From contig NZ_PIJY01000021.1 in assembly GCF_008304605.1 (NCBI RefSeq), positions 1 to 64,000 of the forward strand: DNA of 64,000 bases, in the 5' to 3' direction. This stretch comes from Oceanobacillus polygoni. GTDB lineage: Bacteria; Bacillota; Bacilli; Bacillales; Amphibacillaceae. This document shows positions 33,358 to 43,249 of the stretch, piece after piece. Numbering within the stretch: the first letter of the stretch is position 1; every line of letters begins with the position of its first letter. Below the pieces are notes generated by a model. That model did not search any database and was not told the DNA's origin. It worked only from the letters and a program-made list of their open reading frames with translations. The position numbers and the translations under genes were made by a program.

Positions 33358-34650
33358 TTACTTGACCATCATTTCTGGAAGCCAAAGTACTAATGCAGGT
33401 AAGGAAATGAGAACCGCTAAGATAATCAAATCCGCGATAACAAACCATATAACCCCTTTAAAGCCTTCAGTCGGTTTGACTCCCGCGGCTCCAGTTGCTA
33501 CATAAACATTCATTCCTACCGGTGGTGTAACCAGTCCGATTTCTACAGTTTTCGTGATGATGATTCCAAACCATACTGGGTTAAAACCGAGAGAAATAAT
33601 AATTGGGAAAGTTAATGGCAACGTTAAAATGAGAATTGCAATTTGGTCCATGAAAAAACCTAAAATTAAATATATGATAACAATGGTTATTAGAATCAAG
33701 TATCGAGAAACATCTAAACTATCAATCAATCCAACAACCCTTTGGGTTGATTGGGTTAATGTCAAGAAATAACTGAAAATGTGGGCACCGATAATGATTG
33801 TCATAATCATTGTTGTAGACTTTATTGTGTCACTGAGTGCAACACCGAATTTTTTTTTATTTAGCCTACCCATAAAAAGAATAATTAAAAAAGTGACAAA
33901 AGCACCCACAGCTCCTGCTTCTGTAGCCGTAATCAATCCACTGTAAATACCTCCCATTACAAAAAGGATGATAGTCAGGACTGGCCAAACACTTTTAAGC
34001 GCATGAACCTTTTCTTTTAGTGTGGGATTGATTTCAATCTTTGGAGCGATATCAGGTTTTAATTTTACCCAAATAAAAATGACTACTATATAACCGAGTG
34101 CAGTGATGACACCAGGTATAATCCCAGCAATTAAAAGAGATCCTACCCCGGTTTCGGTTAAGATTCCATAAAGGATAAGGATGATACTAGGTGGGATCAT
34201 AACAGCTAGTGTTCCCGCCATACTAATTACTCCCATAGTGAAGGGGGTGCTGTAATTATACTTTTTCATTTCAGGTGTTGCCGCTTTCGACATCGCTGCA
34301 GCTGCAGCTTGACTTGAACCAGAAACGGCAGCCATCATAGCGCCTGCAAATACTGTGGCAATTCCAAGTCCACCAGGTAATTTGCCTAACCATTTATACG
34401 CTGCTTCAAATAAATCTTTCATAATTCCGCTTACTGTCATTAACGATGCCATCAAAATAAACATTGGAATTGCACTCATAATAAAACTTTTTACACTGTC
34501 GTAAGGCGCTGTCTGCATGATACCTAAAAAAGAATCCCAGCCACTGTTTATTAAGAGACCGATACTCCCGGATACCCCTAGAGCAAAAGCAATGGGCATA
34601 CCGAAAGCTAAAAATAGAAGCATCAAAAGTAATGGGATAGCTACCGTCAT
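33358..34650 (-). CDS. dctM: TRAP transporter large permease (DctM)
   Basis: This 430-residue protein has about 12 membrane segments and is the channel-forming subunit of a sodium-driven TRAP carrier. Family stretches are AMMAAVSGSSQAAAAAMSKA, IPPSIILILYG and TPPVGMNVYVATG. Its ATG overlaps the dctQ stop (34647-34650), so the two are translationally coupled. The length is normal. Confidence 0.92.
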   Translation of the reverse strand: MTVAIPLLLMLLFLAFGMPIAFALGVSGSIGLLINSGWDSFLGIMQTAPYDSVKSFIMSAIPMFILMASLMTVSGIMKDLFEAAYKWLGKLPGGLGIATVFAGAMMAAVSGSSQAAAAAMSKAATPEMKKYNYSTPFTMGVISMAGTLAVMIPPSIILILYGILTETGVGSLLIAGIIPGVITALGYIVVIFIWVKLKPDIAPKIEINPTLKEKVHALKSVWPVLTIILFVMGGIYSGLITATEAGAVGAFVTFLIILFMGRLNKKKFGVALSDTIKSTTMIMTIIIGAHIFSYFLTLTQSTQRVVGLIDSLDVSRYLILITIVIIYLILGFFMDQIAILILTLPLTFPIIISLGFNPVWFGIIITKTVEIGLVTPPVGMNVYVATGAAGVKPTEGFKGVIWFVIADLIILAVLISLPALVLWLPEMMVK

Positions 34651-35162
34651 AATATCTCACCCTTCAATGTTGTTTTATTTCTGAATAAAATCAATCGAAT
34701 AGAAGAGATCAATAGACGGATAACAAACAGGAATGAACCGATAGGAAGCCAGATGTAAGAAAGCCATAAGGGAAGGTTAATCAGTCCCGCAGCAACATAT
34801 TGGTATTGGATTGCTTCTAATGTCATATTCAACCCTCTCAGCCCGATAAAGAAAAACATTGCTGCTGCTAATAGGCTGTAAAAGGCATCTAAAAAGTGTT
34901 GAACTTTTATCGGGAATTTTTCAAATAATATATCCAGACGAATATGTCCATCAACTTTCTTTACGAAACTCATACTTAAAAATACGAGAGCAACCATCAC
35001 ATACATCTCTGTTATTTCATAGGCTCCAACAATGGATTGATTGAAAATATATCTGCTAACCGCGTCACTAGTTGTCAATAACATCATTATTACTAAAGCG
35101 ACCTGTGAAAGTCGTAAAGATAACACTTCCAATCGATCAAACCATCTTAAGAATAACCCCAT
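34647..35162 (-). CDS. dctQ: TRAP transporter small permease (DctQ)
   Basis: This 171-residue protein has four membrane helices. The DctQ pattern is seen in TTSDAVSRYIFNQSIVGAYE and KKVDGHIRLDILFEKFP. It lies 39 bases after dctP, has AGAGGTG before the ATG, and overlaps dctM. Confidence 0.9.
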   Translation of the reverse strand: MGLFLRWFDRLEVLSLRLSQVALVIMMLLTTSDAVSRYIFNQSIVGAYEITEMYVMVALVFLSMSFVKKVDGHIRLDILFEKFPIKVQHFLDAFYSLLAAAMFFFIGLRGLNMTLEAIQYQYVAAGLINLPLWLSYIWLPIGSFLFVIRLLISSIRLILFRNKTTLKGEIL

Positions 35163-35201
35163 ATTCTCACCTCTTCTGGATTTAGTAGTTCATCAGTTTG
35201 A

Positions 35202-36239
35202 TTACTGTGCATAACCCAGTTCTTCTTGAATGTCTCTATACCTTTTAATTGTTTCATATGCATTAAATCCGCGATTCTCCAAATCTTCTGCCCATCGATC
35301 CCAAGCTGGTTCAAAAGCTTTATCCCATTCAGCAGACTCTTCCTCCGTCAATTCGTAGACTTCCATTTCCGTTTTATACTTTTGTGCTAATTCTTCATTC
35401 TTATCGTCTAGAAATTTTGACAAATGCTCAACGGTCTCATCTCCCGCCTTTTTAATGGCCTTTTTAATACTTTCTGGAAGAGATTCATATATTTCTTCAT
35501 TAATGGCATATACAACGACAAAACTTCCAAAGTTGGCATCCTTGGTTGTATAGTTCGTAATTGTTTCAATCTGATAAGCTTCGAAACTAGTGTAAGGGAA
35601 GGTGACCCCATCTACCGTTCCGCGTTCCAAAGCTGTATACGCTTCAGATGCAGGCATGAATACCGGAGAAGCTCCGAGTAAATCGAAACCAAATTCCATT
35701 GTCCCCGTCACACGAGCTTTTGTTCCATTAATATCGTCCAGACTACGAATTGGCTTATTAGCTGTTACATATTGATATTGAGGGAGAGCAACTGCAAATA
35801 TTGGACGCACATTATGTTTCATATACTCTTCTTCCGTTAGATATTCTTGCATGAGTTTCCAAAAAACTTCAGAACCTTCTTGTGCCGTATTGTAAGCACC
35901 TGGTAAAGTAACAACTTCGGTCAATGGAAGTCTTTCAGTTGAATAGGATGTGTATCCGATATCTATTGTTTTGGACAATGTGAGATCAAGATAGCTACTG
36001 GCTTTCCCAATCTGCTCTGCGGGATAATGTTCGAACTCGACTTGACCATCAGTTAATTCCTTCACACGTTTCATGAAAAACACGGTTCCTTCTGAGGACA
36101 AATAGTTTGTTGTTGGTAGGGAATCGGCGATTTTGAGTATTATTTTATCCTCATTGTTCTTCCCGTCGACTTGGCTACAACTAGATACTATTAGTAAGCT
36201 ACTCCATAATAAGAGGGTGAGAATGGTCATTTTTCTCAT
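35202..36239 (-). CDS. dctP: TRAP transporter substrate-binding lipoprotein (DctP)
   Basis: This 345-residue protein has an N-terminal lipoprotein signal, MRKMTILTLLLWSSLLIVSS, followed by the lipobox cysteine (about residue 21). The mature part is a DctP fold, with GTKARVTGTMEFGFDLLGAS including the conserved arginine that binds the substrate carboxylate, and ALERGTVDGVTFPYTSFE. It captures an organic acid outside the cell for DctQM. The ligand is unknown; the neighbouring CoA-transferase suggests an acid that is activated with CoA. Confidence 0.9.
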   Translation of the reverse strand: MRKMTILTLLLWSSLLIVSSCSQVDGKNNEDKIILKIADSLPTTNYLSSEGTVFFMKRVKELTDGQVEFEHYPAEQIGKASSYLDLTLSKTIDIGYTSYSTERLPLTEVVTLPGAYNTAQEGSEVFWKLMQEYLTEEEYMKHNVRPIFAVALPQYQYVTANKPIRSLDDINGTKARVTGTMEFGFDLLGASPVFMPASEAYTALERGTVDGVTFPYTSFEAYQIETITNYTTKDANFGSFVVVYAINEEIYESLPESIKKAIKKAGDETVEHLSKFLDDKNEELAQKYKTEMEVYELTEEESAEWDKAFEPAWDRWAEDLENRGFNAYETIKRYRDIQEELGYAQ

Positions 36240-36263
36240 TTTTACTCCTCCTTTTGCTTAGTT

Positions 36264-36611
36264 TTATCTTTCTTTCTGTGGAGAATAAATTAGTACAAAT
36301 CGTAAATTTTCATTACCTGTATTTCTGATATCGTGGGTTGCTTCTTTCGGAATCCAAACAATATCTCCTGCTGATAATTTAGCTTCTTGTCCTTCAATGA
36401 TTGCATACATCTCTCCCGATAATATATACATGATTTGTTCTATGTTTTTATGCAAGTGGGGATCTGCTAGACCACCTGGCTCCATTTCTCCGATGATTAC
36501 CTCCACATTTTCAATACCTTCAGCAATCCCTACTAGACGTCTATTGAAAGTGCCTTCGTGACCTGGAGGTGAATAGACCTCAACATCTTTCTCGTTTTTC
36601 CAAAAAACCAT
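36264..36611 (-). CDS. Cupin-domain protein
   Basis: This 115-residue single-domain cupin has both metal motifs: GGLADPHLHKNIEQIMYILSG (read as H-x-H, then E; about 48-68), and GDIVWIPKEATHDI with the last His. It probably binds a metal. The ATG at 36611 has AGAGGAG 8 bases upstream; the GTG-like start at 36629 overlaps that site. It is the first gene of the TRAP cluster. It may isomerise, decarboxylate or sense the imported acid; this is not known. Confidence 0.78.
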   Translation of the reverse strand: MVFWKNEKDVEVYSPPGHEGTFNRRLVGIAEGIENVEVIIGEMEPGGLADPHLHKNIEQIMYILSGEMYAIIEGQEAKLSAGDIVWIPKEATHDIRNTGNENLRFVLIYSPQKER

Positions 36612-36679
36612 TTTATTTGCTCCTCTCACATTTTGTATCCGCTTACAAATAAGTTATAACTAATAATGTTCCATTATTC

Positions 36680-36692
36680 GGAATAGTATTCC
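36680..36692. promoter_or_regulatory. Palindrome upstream of the TRAP cluster
   Basis: GGAATAGTATTCC is a perfect palindrome around a central base, within a longer AT-rich symmetrical region, 69 bases before the cupin start. The size and position fit an IclR-family operator. Confidence 0.4.
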
Positions 36693-36945
36693 AATTAGAT
36701 AAATACAACTTAGCATATTGTCAGTAATATTTCAAGGGTTTGAATAAACAGAATAAACATTTTATTTTAGTTGAACAGATAATTTTTGTGTTTATTTTAT
36801 GTTCATATAGTAAGAGATTTCTTTAAACACTCGATTCGAATAATATAAAGACCATGTCTAAAGTAAATAATCTAAATTAAATTGCTATTTTAATTATTTT
36901 AACTTAAACTAAAATATATAAAATTTGTCGAAAAGGGGTTACGAG

Positions 36946-38547
36946 ATGATAGCACCCAAAAGGGTTTTTTTAATTACATTAATAGTATTAATAGGAATAG
37001 TTTTTGCAGCTTGTGCAAATGAACCGGGAAATAATGATGAAAGTAATGCAGAGGGCAATGATGCAAGTAATGAAGGACAAGGAGGAGATTTAATTATTGC
37101 CAAAGTCTCCGATGTAGTATCCTTAGACCCTAACGGTTCCAATGATATTGCTTCTTACGACGTTCAGAGAAATATTTTTGAAACATTGGTAAAGCAGAAT
37201 GAAGAAATGGAACTAATCCCAGGTCTTGCAAGCGAATGGGAAAATATTGAAGATAATGTGTGGGAGTTTAAATTACAGGAAGGAGTAACCTTCCATGATG
37301 GATCTCCATTTAATGCAGAAGTGGCTAAAGCTAACATAGAACGAATTCAAAATCCTGATGTTGGATCGTCCCAAAGTTCCATGTTTGAGATGATTACAAA
37401 TATCGAAGTAGTGGATGAATATACCATACATATTGAAACGGAATATCCGTTTGCTCCACTTCCTGCTCATTTGGCTCATCCAGTAAGTGGAATGGTTTCT
37501 TTAGATGTAATTGAAGAAGATTATGCGGCAATGGAAAATGGTGAAGATCCAGGAACTGTCATAAATTCAAAACCAATAGGAACAGGATATTTTTTATTTG
37601 ATGAATGGAAGACTGGTGAATACGTTCGTTTAGTAAAAAATGAAGAATATTGGGATGGAACAGCACTACTTGATTCTGTAACATTTAAAGTCGTTCCTGA
37701 AGATTTGACACGTATTGCGGAATTGAATACGGGAGATAGCCACATCTCAAATCCGCTTAGCCCTTCCGATGTTGCACAGATAGAATCAACGGATGGTGTA
37801 TCCTTACACCAACAAAGCAGTGTAAGATGGGAGTATATCGGATTTAATATGGAAAAAGAACCGTTTGATGACCAACGCGTACGTCAAGCCGTTTCTATGG
37901 CAGTGGATAAAGAGCAAATTATTGATGGGATTTATGATGGTTATGGTGCGTTAGCGAATGGTCCGATTCCTCCAGATTTGAAAGGCCATGATGAAAACGT
38001 TAAGGATCTCAATTATGATGTAGAAAAGGCAAAAGAATTATTAGCAGAAGCGGGATATGAAAATGGCTTTTCCACAATGATATGGACAAATGAGGATCGT
38101 CAAAGAATAGATACAGCAACTAGCGTTCAAGCACAATTGGCTGAAATTGGTATTAAAGCAGAAGTAGAAGTTCTAGAATGGGGAGCATATCTTGAGCAAA
38201 CAGCAAATGGTGAGCATGATATGTTTGTACTAGGTTGGGTGACTGGTACTGGGGATCCTGATTATTCTGTATATCCGCTGTTCCATTCGGATAGTTTGGG
38301 TTCTCCTGGTAATCGAACCTTTACAAAGGATGATGAGTTGGATGAACTGATCGAGGAAGCACGTCAAATGACAGATGAAGAAAAACGGTTAGATCTTTAC
38401 AGTCAGTTACAAGAAAAGTTAGTTGATATTGCTCCAACCATCAATATTAACTATCAGGAATATTTGATGGCTGTCCGTGACGAAGTAAAAGGTTTATCGC
38501 AGCTACCTACACAATATCTTCAATTGAAAGATGTTTATATTGAATAA
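36946..38547 (+). CDS. Peptide/nickel-type ABC transporter substrate-binding lipoprotein
   Basis: This 533-residue SBP_bac_5 (DppA/OppA-like) protein has a lipoprotein signal ending IVFAACAN (cysteine about residue 22), followed by a flexible N-E-G-rich linker. Domain landmarks are VVSLDPNGSNDIASYDVQRN, EFKLQEGVTFHDGSPFNAE, and FDDQRVRQAVSMAVDKEQI. It binds oligopeptides or similar solutes outside the cell. No permease or ATPase genes are adjacent, so it must use a transporter encoded elsewhere. ATG 36946 follows AAAAGGGG at a normal distance. The partner downstream is an unusual peptidase. Confidence 0.88.
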   Translation: MIAPKRVFLITLIVLIGIVFAACANEPGNNDESNAEGNDASNEGQGGDLIIAKVSDVVSLDPNGSNDIASYDVQRNIFETLVKQNEEMELIPGLASEWENIEDNVWEFKLQEGVTFHDGSPFNAEVAKANIERIQNPDVGSSQSSMFEMITNIEVVDEYTIHIETEYPFAPLPAHLAHPVSGMVSLDVIEEDYAAMENGEDPGTVINSKPIGTGYFLFDEWKTGEYVRLVKNEEYWDGTALLDSVTFKVVPEDLTRIAELNTGDSHISNPLSPSDVAQIESTDGVSLHQQSSVRWEYIGFNMEKEPFDDQRVRQAVSMAVDKEQIIDGIYDGYGALANGPIPPDLKGHDENVKDLNYDVEKAKELLAEAGYENGFSTMIWTNEDRQRIDTATSVQAQLAEIGIKAEVEVLEWGAYLEQTANGEHDMFVLGWVTGTGDPDYSVYPLFHSDSLGSPGNRTFTKDDELDELIEEARQMTDEEKRLDLYSQLQEKLVDIAPTININYQEYLMAVRDEVKGLSQLPTQYLQLKDVYIE

Positions 38548-38564
38548 TTGGTGACTGTAAGGAT

Positions 38565-38592
38565 ATCCCACTAAATATAGTGGGATGTTTTG
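38565..38592 (+). terminator. Terminator after the binding protein
   Basis: ATCCCACTA (38565-38573) pairs with TAGTGGGAT (38578-38586) around AATA, followed by GTTTTGTG. Confidence 0.75.
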
Positions 38593-38641
38593 TGAAATGC
38601 AATAAAATAGAATCATTTTAATAGGAAGGTATGTTGATATA

Positions 38642-41600
38642 ATGAGAGACTTAAGGGATATGTGGGAAATCGGTGGTCTAGTCCAAGATCAGAATCAAGA
38701 TAGGGTTGCTGATCAAGTGAACATATGGTTTGACTTAAATGATGAACTTCATCCAGAGGGCTTAATCGACTTTTGCGCCAGACTTGGTTTTGAAACTACC
38801 AGCTTATCATTTGATTTTCTTCAGGAAAATAATCGTTATTCAAATCGGTTATCTTTTGTAAAAGACGAAGAGGAAACTTATGTGGAGTGGAATTTGAACC
38901 ACCTCCTAATTTACTATCAAAATGAAGAAGCAGTTTCGATATTATTACGATTCCTAGCTGGAAAGTGGCATCGGAATTTTGTCGGTGATGTTCCTGTTAA
39001 AAGGATTAAATTGAATGATAGTGAAATTTGGATTGAAGTGGAAGACGGTAACATTACAGTTAGTCCAGTTGAAAGTCAGAATACTACTATCTCTGAAAAG
39101 ATATATAAAGTAGATAGTTTAACAAAGGTCTGGAATGAAATTGGCTTCATGCATAATGAAAAAGCGAGTCCAATAAACAACCATCATGTTTTATTTTTAA
39201 CGGAGGATACTCTGGAACATCATTCCTGGATTGAAATTTATTATGGGGCTTCCCGGATAGGAATGGAATCCACTGCGTTGAGCTTTCCGATTACTGGTAA
39301 GAATTCAACAAATGCATTGACGTTTCAATTTCAGTCTCGTGAAGCAGAGAATGCAAGCATACAATTGGATGGAAATGTTATTCAATTTACAGGAGCAAGT
39401 AAATCATTAACAAATGCTATTTCCTACTTTTTTAGGGAAAGACACTGGACGTTTGGTGGACACTTTGGTAGCTGGGAACAAAAATTTAAAAAGCTGGATA
39501 ATAAAGATGAGGTACTTTTTCAGGTTACGTGGGAAGACGAAGGTGAAAAGCAGGAACTCTTTGATAAGGTTGAAGAATGGAACAGATACATAGAGGATAA
39601 AAAAGACCTTGACATAAATATTTTTATTTCAGAACCGAATGTAATACGAGATGATATCAAAAAGACTATTGAAAGTAAATTTCCAATGGCAAACGTTTTG
39701 GTTCGTTCCGCATTTAAACCAGGTTATTTTTGGCTGACCGAAGAAGTTTTGCCGAATTTATTGAAACTCAAACAACAAATTGGGTCAGTTGTCATCAATT
39801 GTTTAAAAGAGGAAAGGGCAGATGGACTTGAATTGCCGATTCGATGGATACAGGAAATTTATCCAGTTGATGAAGTAATGGCTAAGGAATTACAGATTGA
39901 TTCTTGCTTTGTTGACTTTAATTTATGTGAATCTTTAGATGCTACATACGAAGTAATCGCAAAAGACCTTGACGGTAATCAGCTCTATGAAAACCAAATC
40001 GTAATCCCAGTATCGAAAGTCCCTTATGTGGAGGAAGGGAAATATAGTTATCCCACAACGGCTCATTTATCAATTTGCGAAGGTAAGAAGCAAATAGTTC
40101 AGCACACCTTCCAGACAGATCGGGAACGATTTTATACATTTTATGCAGAAAGTATTTTATCTGAGCTATGGGCTAAGACAGATCGTACTTCTGCAAATGG
40201 AGGGTTTACAAGACCGTTATTTGATCGGATTGAAATAAATGTTGAAATGAGTGAAGAAGAGTTAAAACTACCGGTAGGAGAGGAAAGGATTTCATCGCTG
40301 GAGGCATTGCATGAGGATCTTTATTTTAACACATTAGATTATTTTCTTGTAAAAGGAGAACAAACCGTTGGAAACGGATATACTTCTCCTGGAGGTATCT
40401 ATCCTTTTATAAGTGTCAGGGAAGGCATCAAACCAAAAGCTGACATAACAGCATACAAATGGATAGATAGAACAAAAGAATCCATTTTAACAGAGCAACT
40501 GCTTTTTAATCATGAACAGAGAACACCTATTGAGGTAAAATACCGATTTGGAAAAGGACAAAAGTTAATGAATGAAAGCATTAACAGTCATGTACAAGTT
40601 GAAAAACTGCCAGATGATCTTCCACGTCCAACGAAAGCTCAATTCCATACATGGATAGCTGATTATTCGTATCGTAATAAACCAATATTTGTATATGAAA
40701 TAGTTGCCAATACAGAAGAAACCTATTATTCGGCTATCAAATTATCTGCCAGTAAACCAACGATACTTATTGAAACAGGGCATCATGCAAATGAAGTTTC
40801 CAGTATGCCAGCAGTTGCTGAATTAATTGACGAAATCATTGAAAAACACCCTTACATTACTGAAAATATGAACCTGGTAATCATCCCCCGTGCCAATCCT
40901 GATGGGACTGAATTACATAAGCAGATGATTCTTGATAATCCGGAATGGAAGCACCATGCAGCAAGATATAATGCTGTTGGGTTAGAATATTCAGATGTTA
41001 GATATCAAGATACTATTTTCGGCGAGGGGAATGTTGTACCAAAGATTATGAATCGCTGGGCTCCTGATATCGTTATTGATAATCATGGCATCCCAAGTCA
41101 TGAATGGACACAACCGTTTGCTGGATATCATATTCCACCAAGATTTCATATGTCGTATTGGATTCCAAATGCTATGATTTATGGTATTTCCCGTATGTTA
41201 AATCAAAAAACGTACCCTGAACATTCAGTTGTATTGAACAAGATTACGCACGGGATTCAACAAAAGGTTAAAGCATCCAAATTACAGGATATGAATAACT
41301 ATTGGATGGAAAGGTATAAAAAGTATGGAAATCAATTTATGCCAGAACTATTTCCAATTGAACTGACGGAAGAGCTTATTTTTTATAAATGGGAAACAAA
41401 AACAGATTCAACAAGTACAAGTGCAATTTCTCGTTTTCCAGAATGGGTAAGTGCGGATCTAATATCAGAAGCGGCTGATGAAACAGTTTATGGTGATGCT
41501 TTAGATAGCTGTAAAGAAGCACAAAAACTGTTTAATCTTGGAGCGATAGAATGGATTAGGAGTGATATACAAGAGGTTTATAAAAACTATGATTTAGAAG

Positions 41601-41662
41601 GGATCCGTATCGAGCGATCGCGACCGTTAAAGGTGCCTGTTACTTCTCGTATTTTGTCTTAG
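38642..41662 (+). CDS. Large M14-family zinc carboxypeptidase-like protein (1006 residues)
   Basis: The peptidase domain lies at the C-terminus (about 670-900). It has the zinc motif H-x-x-E in IETGHHANEVSSMPAVAEL (about 709-727), the IIPRANPDGTELH stretch, and the third ligand in VIDNHGIPSHEWTQPF (about 813). The N-terminal part contains two related segments: WEIGGLVQDQNQDRVADQVN to TTSLSFDF, and WNEIGFMHNEKASPINNHH to STALSFPI. There is no signal peptide or membrane helix, so it appears cytoplasmic. The family is usually 300-500 residues, so more than half of this protein is extra. It probably degrades peptides imported through the binding protein upstream. Confidence 0.78.
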   Translation: MRDLRDMWEIGGLVQDQNQDRVADQVNIWFDLNDELHPEGLIDFCARLGFETTSLSFDFLQENNRYSNRLSFVKDEEETYVEWNLNHLLIYYQNEEAVSILLRFLAGKWHRNFVGDVPVKRIKLNDSEIWIEVEDGNITVSPVESQNTTISEKIYKVDSLTKVWNEIGFMHNEKASPINNHHVLFLTEDTLEHHSWIEIYYGASRIGMESTALSFPITGKNSTNALTFQFQSREAENASIQLDGNVIQFTGASKSLTNAISYFFRERHWTFGGHFGSWEQKFKKLDNKDEVLFQVTWEDEGEKQELFDKVEEWNRYIEDKKDLDINIFISEPNVIRDDIKKTIESKFPMANVLVRSAFKPGYFWLTEEVLPNLLKLKQQIGSVVINCLKEERADGLELPIRWIQEIYPVDEVMAKELQIDSCFVDFNLCESLDATYEVIAKDLDGNQLYENQIVIPVSKVPYVEEGKYSYPTTAHLSICEGKKQIVQHTFQTDRERFYTFYAESILSELWAKTDRTSANGGFTRPLFDRIEINVEMSEEELKLPVGEERISSLEALHEDLYFNTLDYFLVKGEQTVGNGYTSPGGIYPFISVREGIKPKADITAYKWIDRTKESILTEQLLFNHEQRTPIEVKYRFGKGQKLMNESINSHVQVEKLPDDLPRPTKAQFHTWIADYSYRNKPIFVYEIVANTEETYYSAIKLSASKPTILIETGHHANEVSSMPAVAELIDEIIEKHPYITENMNLVIIPRANPDGTELHKQMILDNPEWKHHAARYNAVGLEYSDVRYQDTIFGEGNVVPKIMNRWAPDIVIDNHGIPSHEWTQPFAGYHIPPRFHMSYWIPNAMIYGISRMLNQKTYPEHSVVLNKITHGIQQKVKASKLQDMNNYWMERYKKYGNQFMPELFPIELTEELIFYKWETKTDSTSTSAISRFPEWVSADLISEAADETVYGDALDSCKEAQKLFNLGAIEWIRSDIQEVYKNYDLEGIRIERSRPLKVPVTSRILS

Positions 41663-41873
41663 GTTGTTGAATAATTGTAGAAAAGAAGTTGATGAGTAAC
41701 GAAGGATTTCAGATTAGAATAGAAGTTTTTGATATGACAGTTGACGTGGAGTAATGAATCAACGGTGGGGTAATTTCCATGCTAATTTCATAATTATGAA
41801 CAATATCAGAGGTTTTTGAGTATAGAGGAGTTAATTTTGAATCGGAACTGGATATCTTCTATGTTTTAAAAAA

Positions 41874-41929
41874 GAACAGGCAATGGATGTCGTATTTCTG
41901 TTTATTGATACTGTATCCATTGTCTGTTC
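41874..41929 (-). terminator. Terminator of the nuclease gene
   Basis: GAACAGGCAATGGAT (41874-41888) pairs with ATCCATTGTCTGTTC (41915-41929). On the minus strand it is followed by CTTTTTTAAAAC, so it serves the nuclease gene at 42065. Confidence 0.65.
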
Positions 41930-42064
41930 CAATCAAGCATTTAAGCCTTACAATGTTTCTAAGAAAAAATGAAAGATACTTCGATTTTAGATAAATCTCC
42001 CCATATAAAGGCACCTTACTTAGCCGAAAAATCAACACTCACATCAGATTATCTACCAACAATT

Positions 42065-43249
42065 TTATTCCCAAATTTCCGCTACCCATTCCGGATGATC
42101 AATAAATGGATTACGGTTATGCTGGTAATCGTTATAGATGATGTCGTTTCTTCTTCTTTCAAAGTCATCAACCGGGTCTTCCTCATGCCACTCCAGCAAT
42201 ACGGACAGCTTGCCGTGGTATGGTGCAGATCCATTATTGACCTCATTATTTAATTCCAAATCTAGTTCATCGCTATCTCCTTCATAACGTACGTCCATAT
42301 AAAAAAGCATTCTTGCCACATCGCCTTTTACACTATCCCTTGGTTCCCAGGAATCGGAGTCATAGTAGTTTCCAGCTGCCTCTTCATGCTCTGTGCCGCC
42401 TTCATCAAAGTCGAGATTACTTCTGGAACTGTTTACGGAAGCATCTGTTGGTCGGAGGTGATGGAGGTCTGTGCCAGGGCCCATCGATGTACCAAAGTCT
42501 CCATGCGATTTTGCCCAAACATGTTCGCGATTCCAGTCATCCGCATTTCCGCCATTTTCGTTTTTCCCTTGTGAACGTCCAGTATAAAGCAGGAGTACAT
42601 TATTTGAGTTGTTTGGATCTTCGTCTGTTTCACGCAGTGCTTCCCAAACATTGTCATAGGAGATTTCTGTATGATCATCAATGATGTTATGTAGAGCAGA
42701 CTTTAATTCTTCGCCTGATTTACCGTTTGCATCATCATAATAGCCGTCAGTGTCTGGAGCTTCAGGCTCTGGATCTGTTTCTGGTGGCTCTGCGCCGTCA
42801 TCCTGTAGTTCAAAAGCAGTGCCATTTTTTATTCCAGCATGTGCAAAGTAGTTTGTTAGTGTACCAGTTACTTTTACTTTCTCTCCTAATAAGGAAGGAT
42901 TAGATTTTAGCCCAAATGAAGTGCGGAATGAAGATGATATTTGAACATAAATCATTTCTTCTATGTTCGTTGCAGCAGGACTGTCAGCTAAGGCAAAAGC
43001 ATAATTATTTGGAAAATTAGTCGTGATGACTGAAGTTGTGGAGACTGGTTGACCAACAATATATCCCTCAACCGTTTTAGTCGAATTGTCTTGATTGGCC
43101 ACCGCCCGTGTGACTGTGTATGGAGACGAGTCTGACCCATTACCTGAGGATGCATTCACGAAAGTATTTGTTACCGGTTTGATAAACAACAGTACAGACG
43201 CAAGCAATAAAACAGCTACTATCAGTATTCTCTTTTGATTACTTTGCAA
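42065..43249 (-). CDS. Secreted endonuclease I-type nuclease with N-terminal OB-fold
   Basis: This 394-residue exported protein has an N-terminal signal/anchor (RILIVAVLLLASVLLFI, about 6-22). An OB-fold-like domain (about 45-150) contains VEGYIVGQPVSTTSVITT and KVKVTGTLTNYF. A P-E-D-rich linker (about 153-168) leads to the endonuclease I domain (about 170-390). The catalytic NREHVWAKSHG and the GTDLHHLRPTDASVNSSR stretch are intact. Homologues include the B. subtilis extracellular ribonuclease Bsn. It probably scavenges nucleotides or phosphate from external nucleic acid. The start is TTG 43249, with GGAGGAGAA upstream. Confidence 0.87.
   Translation of the reverse strand: MQSNQKRILIVAVLLLASVLLFIKPVTNTFVNASSGNGSDSSPYTVTRAVANQDNSTKTVEGYIVGQPVSTTSVITTNFPNNYAFALADSPAATNIEEMIYVQISSSFRTSFGLKSNPSLLGEKVKVTGTLTNYFAHAGIKNGTAFELQDDGAEPPETDPEPEAPDTDGYYDDANGKSGEELKSALHNIIDDHTEISYDNVWEALRETDEDPNNSNNVLLLYTGRSQGKNENGGNADDWNREHVWAKSHGDFGTSMGPGTDLHHLRPTDASVNSSRSNLDFDEGGTEHEEAAGNYYDSDSWEPRDSVKGDVARMLFYMDVRYEGDSDELDLELNNEVNNGSAPYHGKLSVLLEWHEEDPVDDFERRRNDIIYNDYQHNRNPFIDHPEWVAEIWE

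Noticed and set aside
36650-36668. AAGTTATAACT, similar to the 24-26 kb operator
   Set aside because: Only a short AT-rich core is shared and the longer palindrome is missing.
41969-42253. 94-codon plus-strand frame at the end of the nuclease gene
   Set aside because: It is mostly antisense to the nuclease coding region and has no ribosome binding site.
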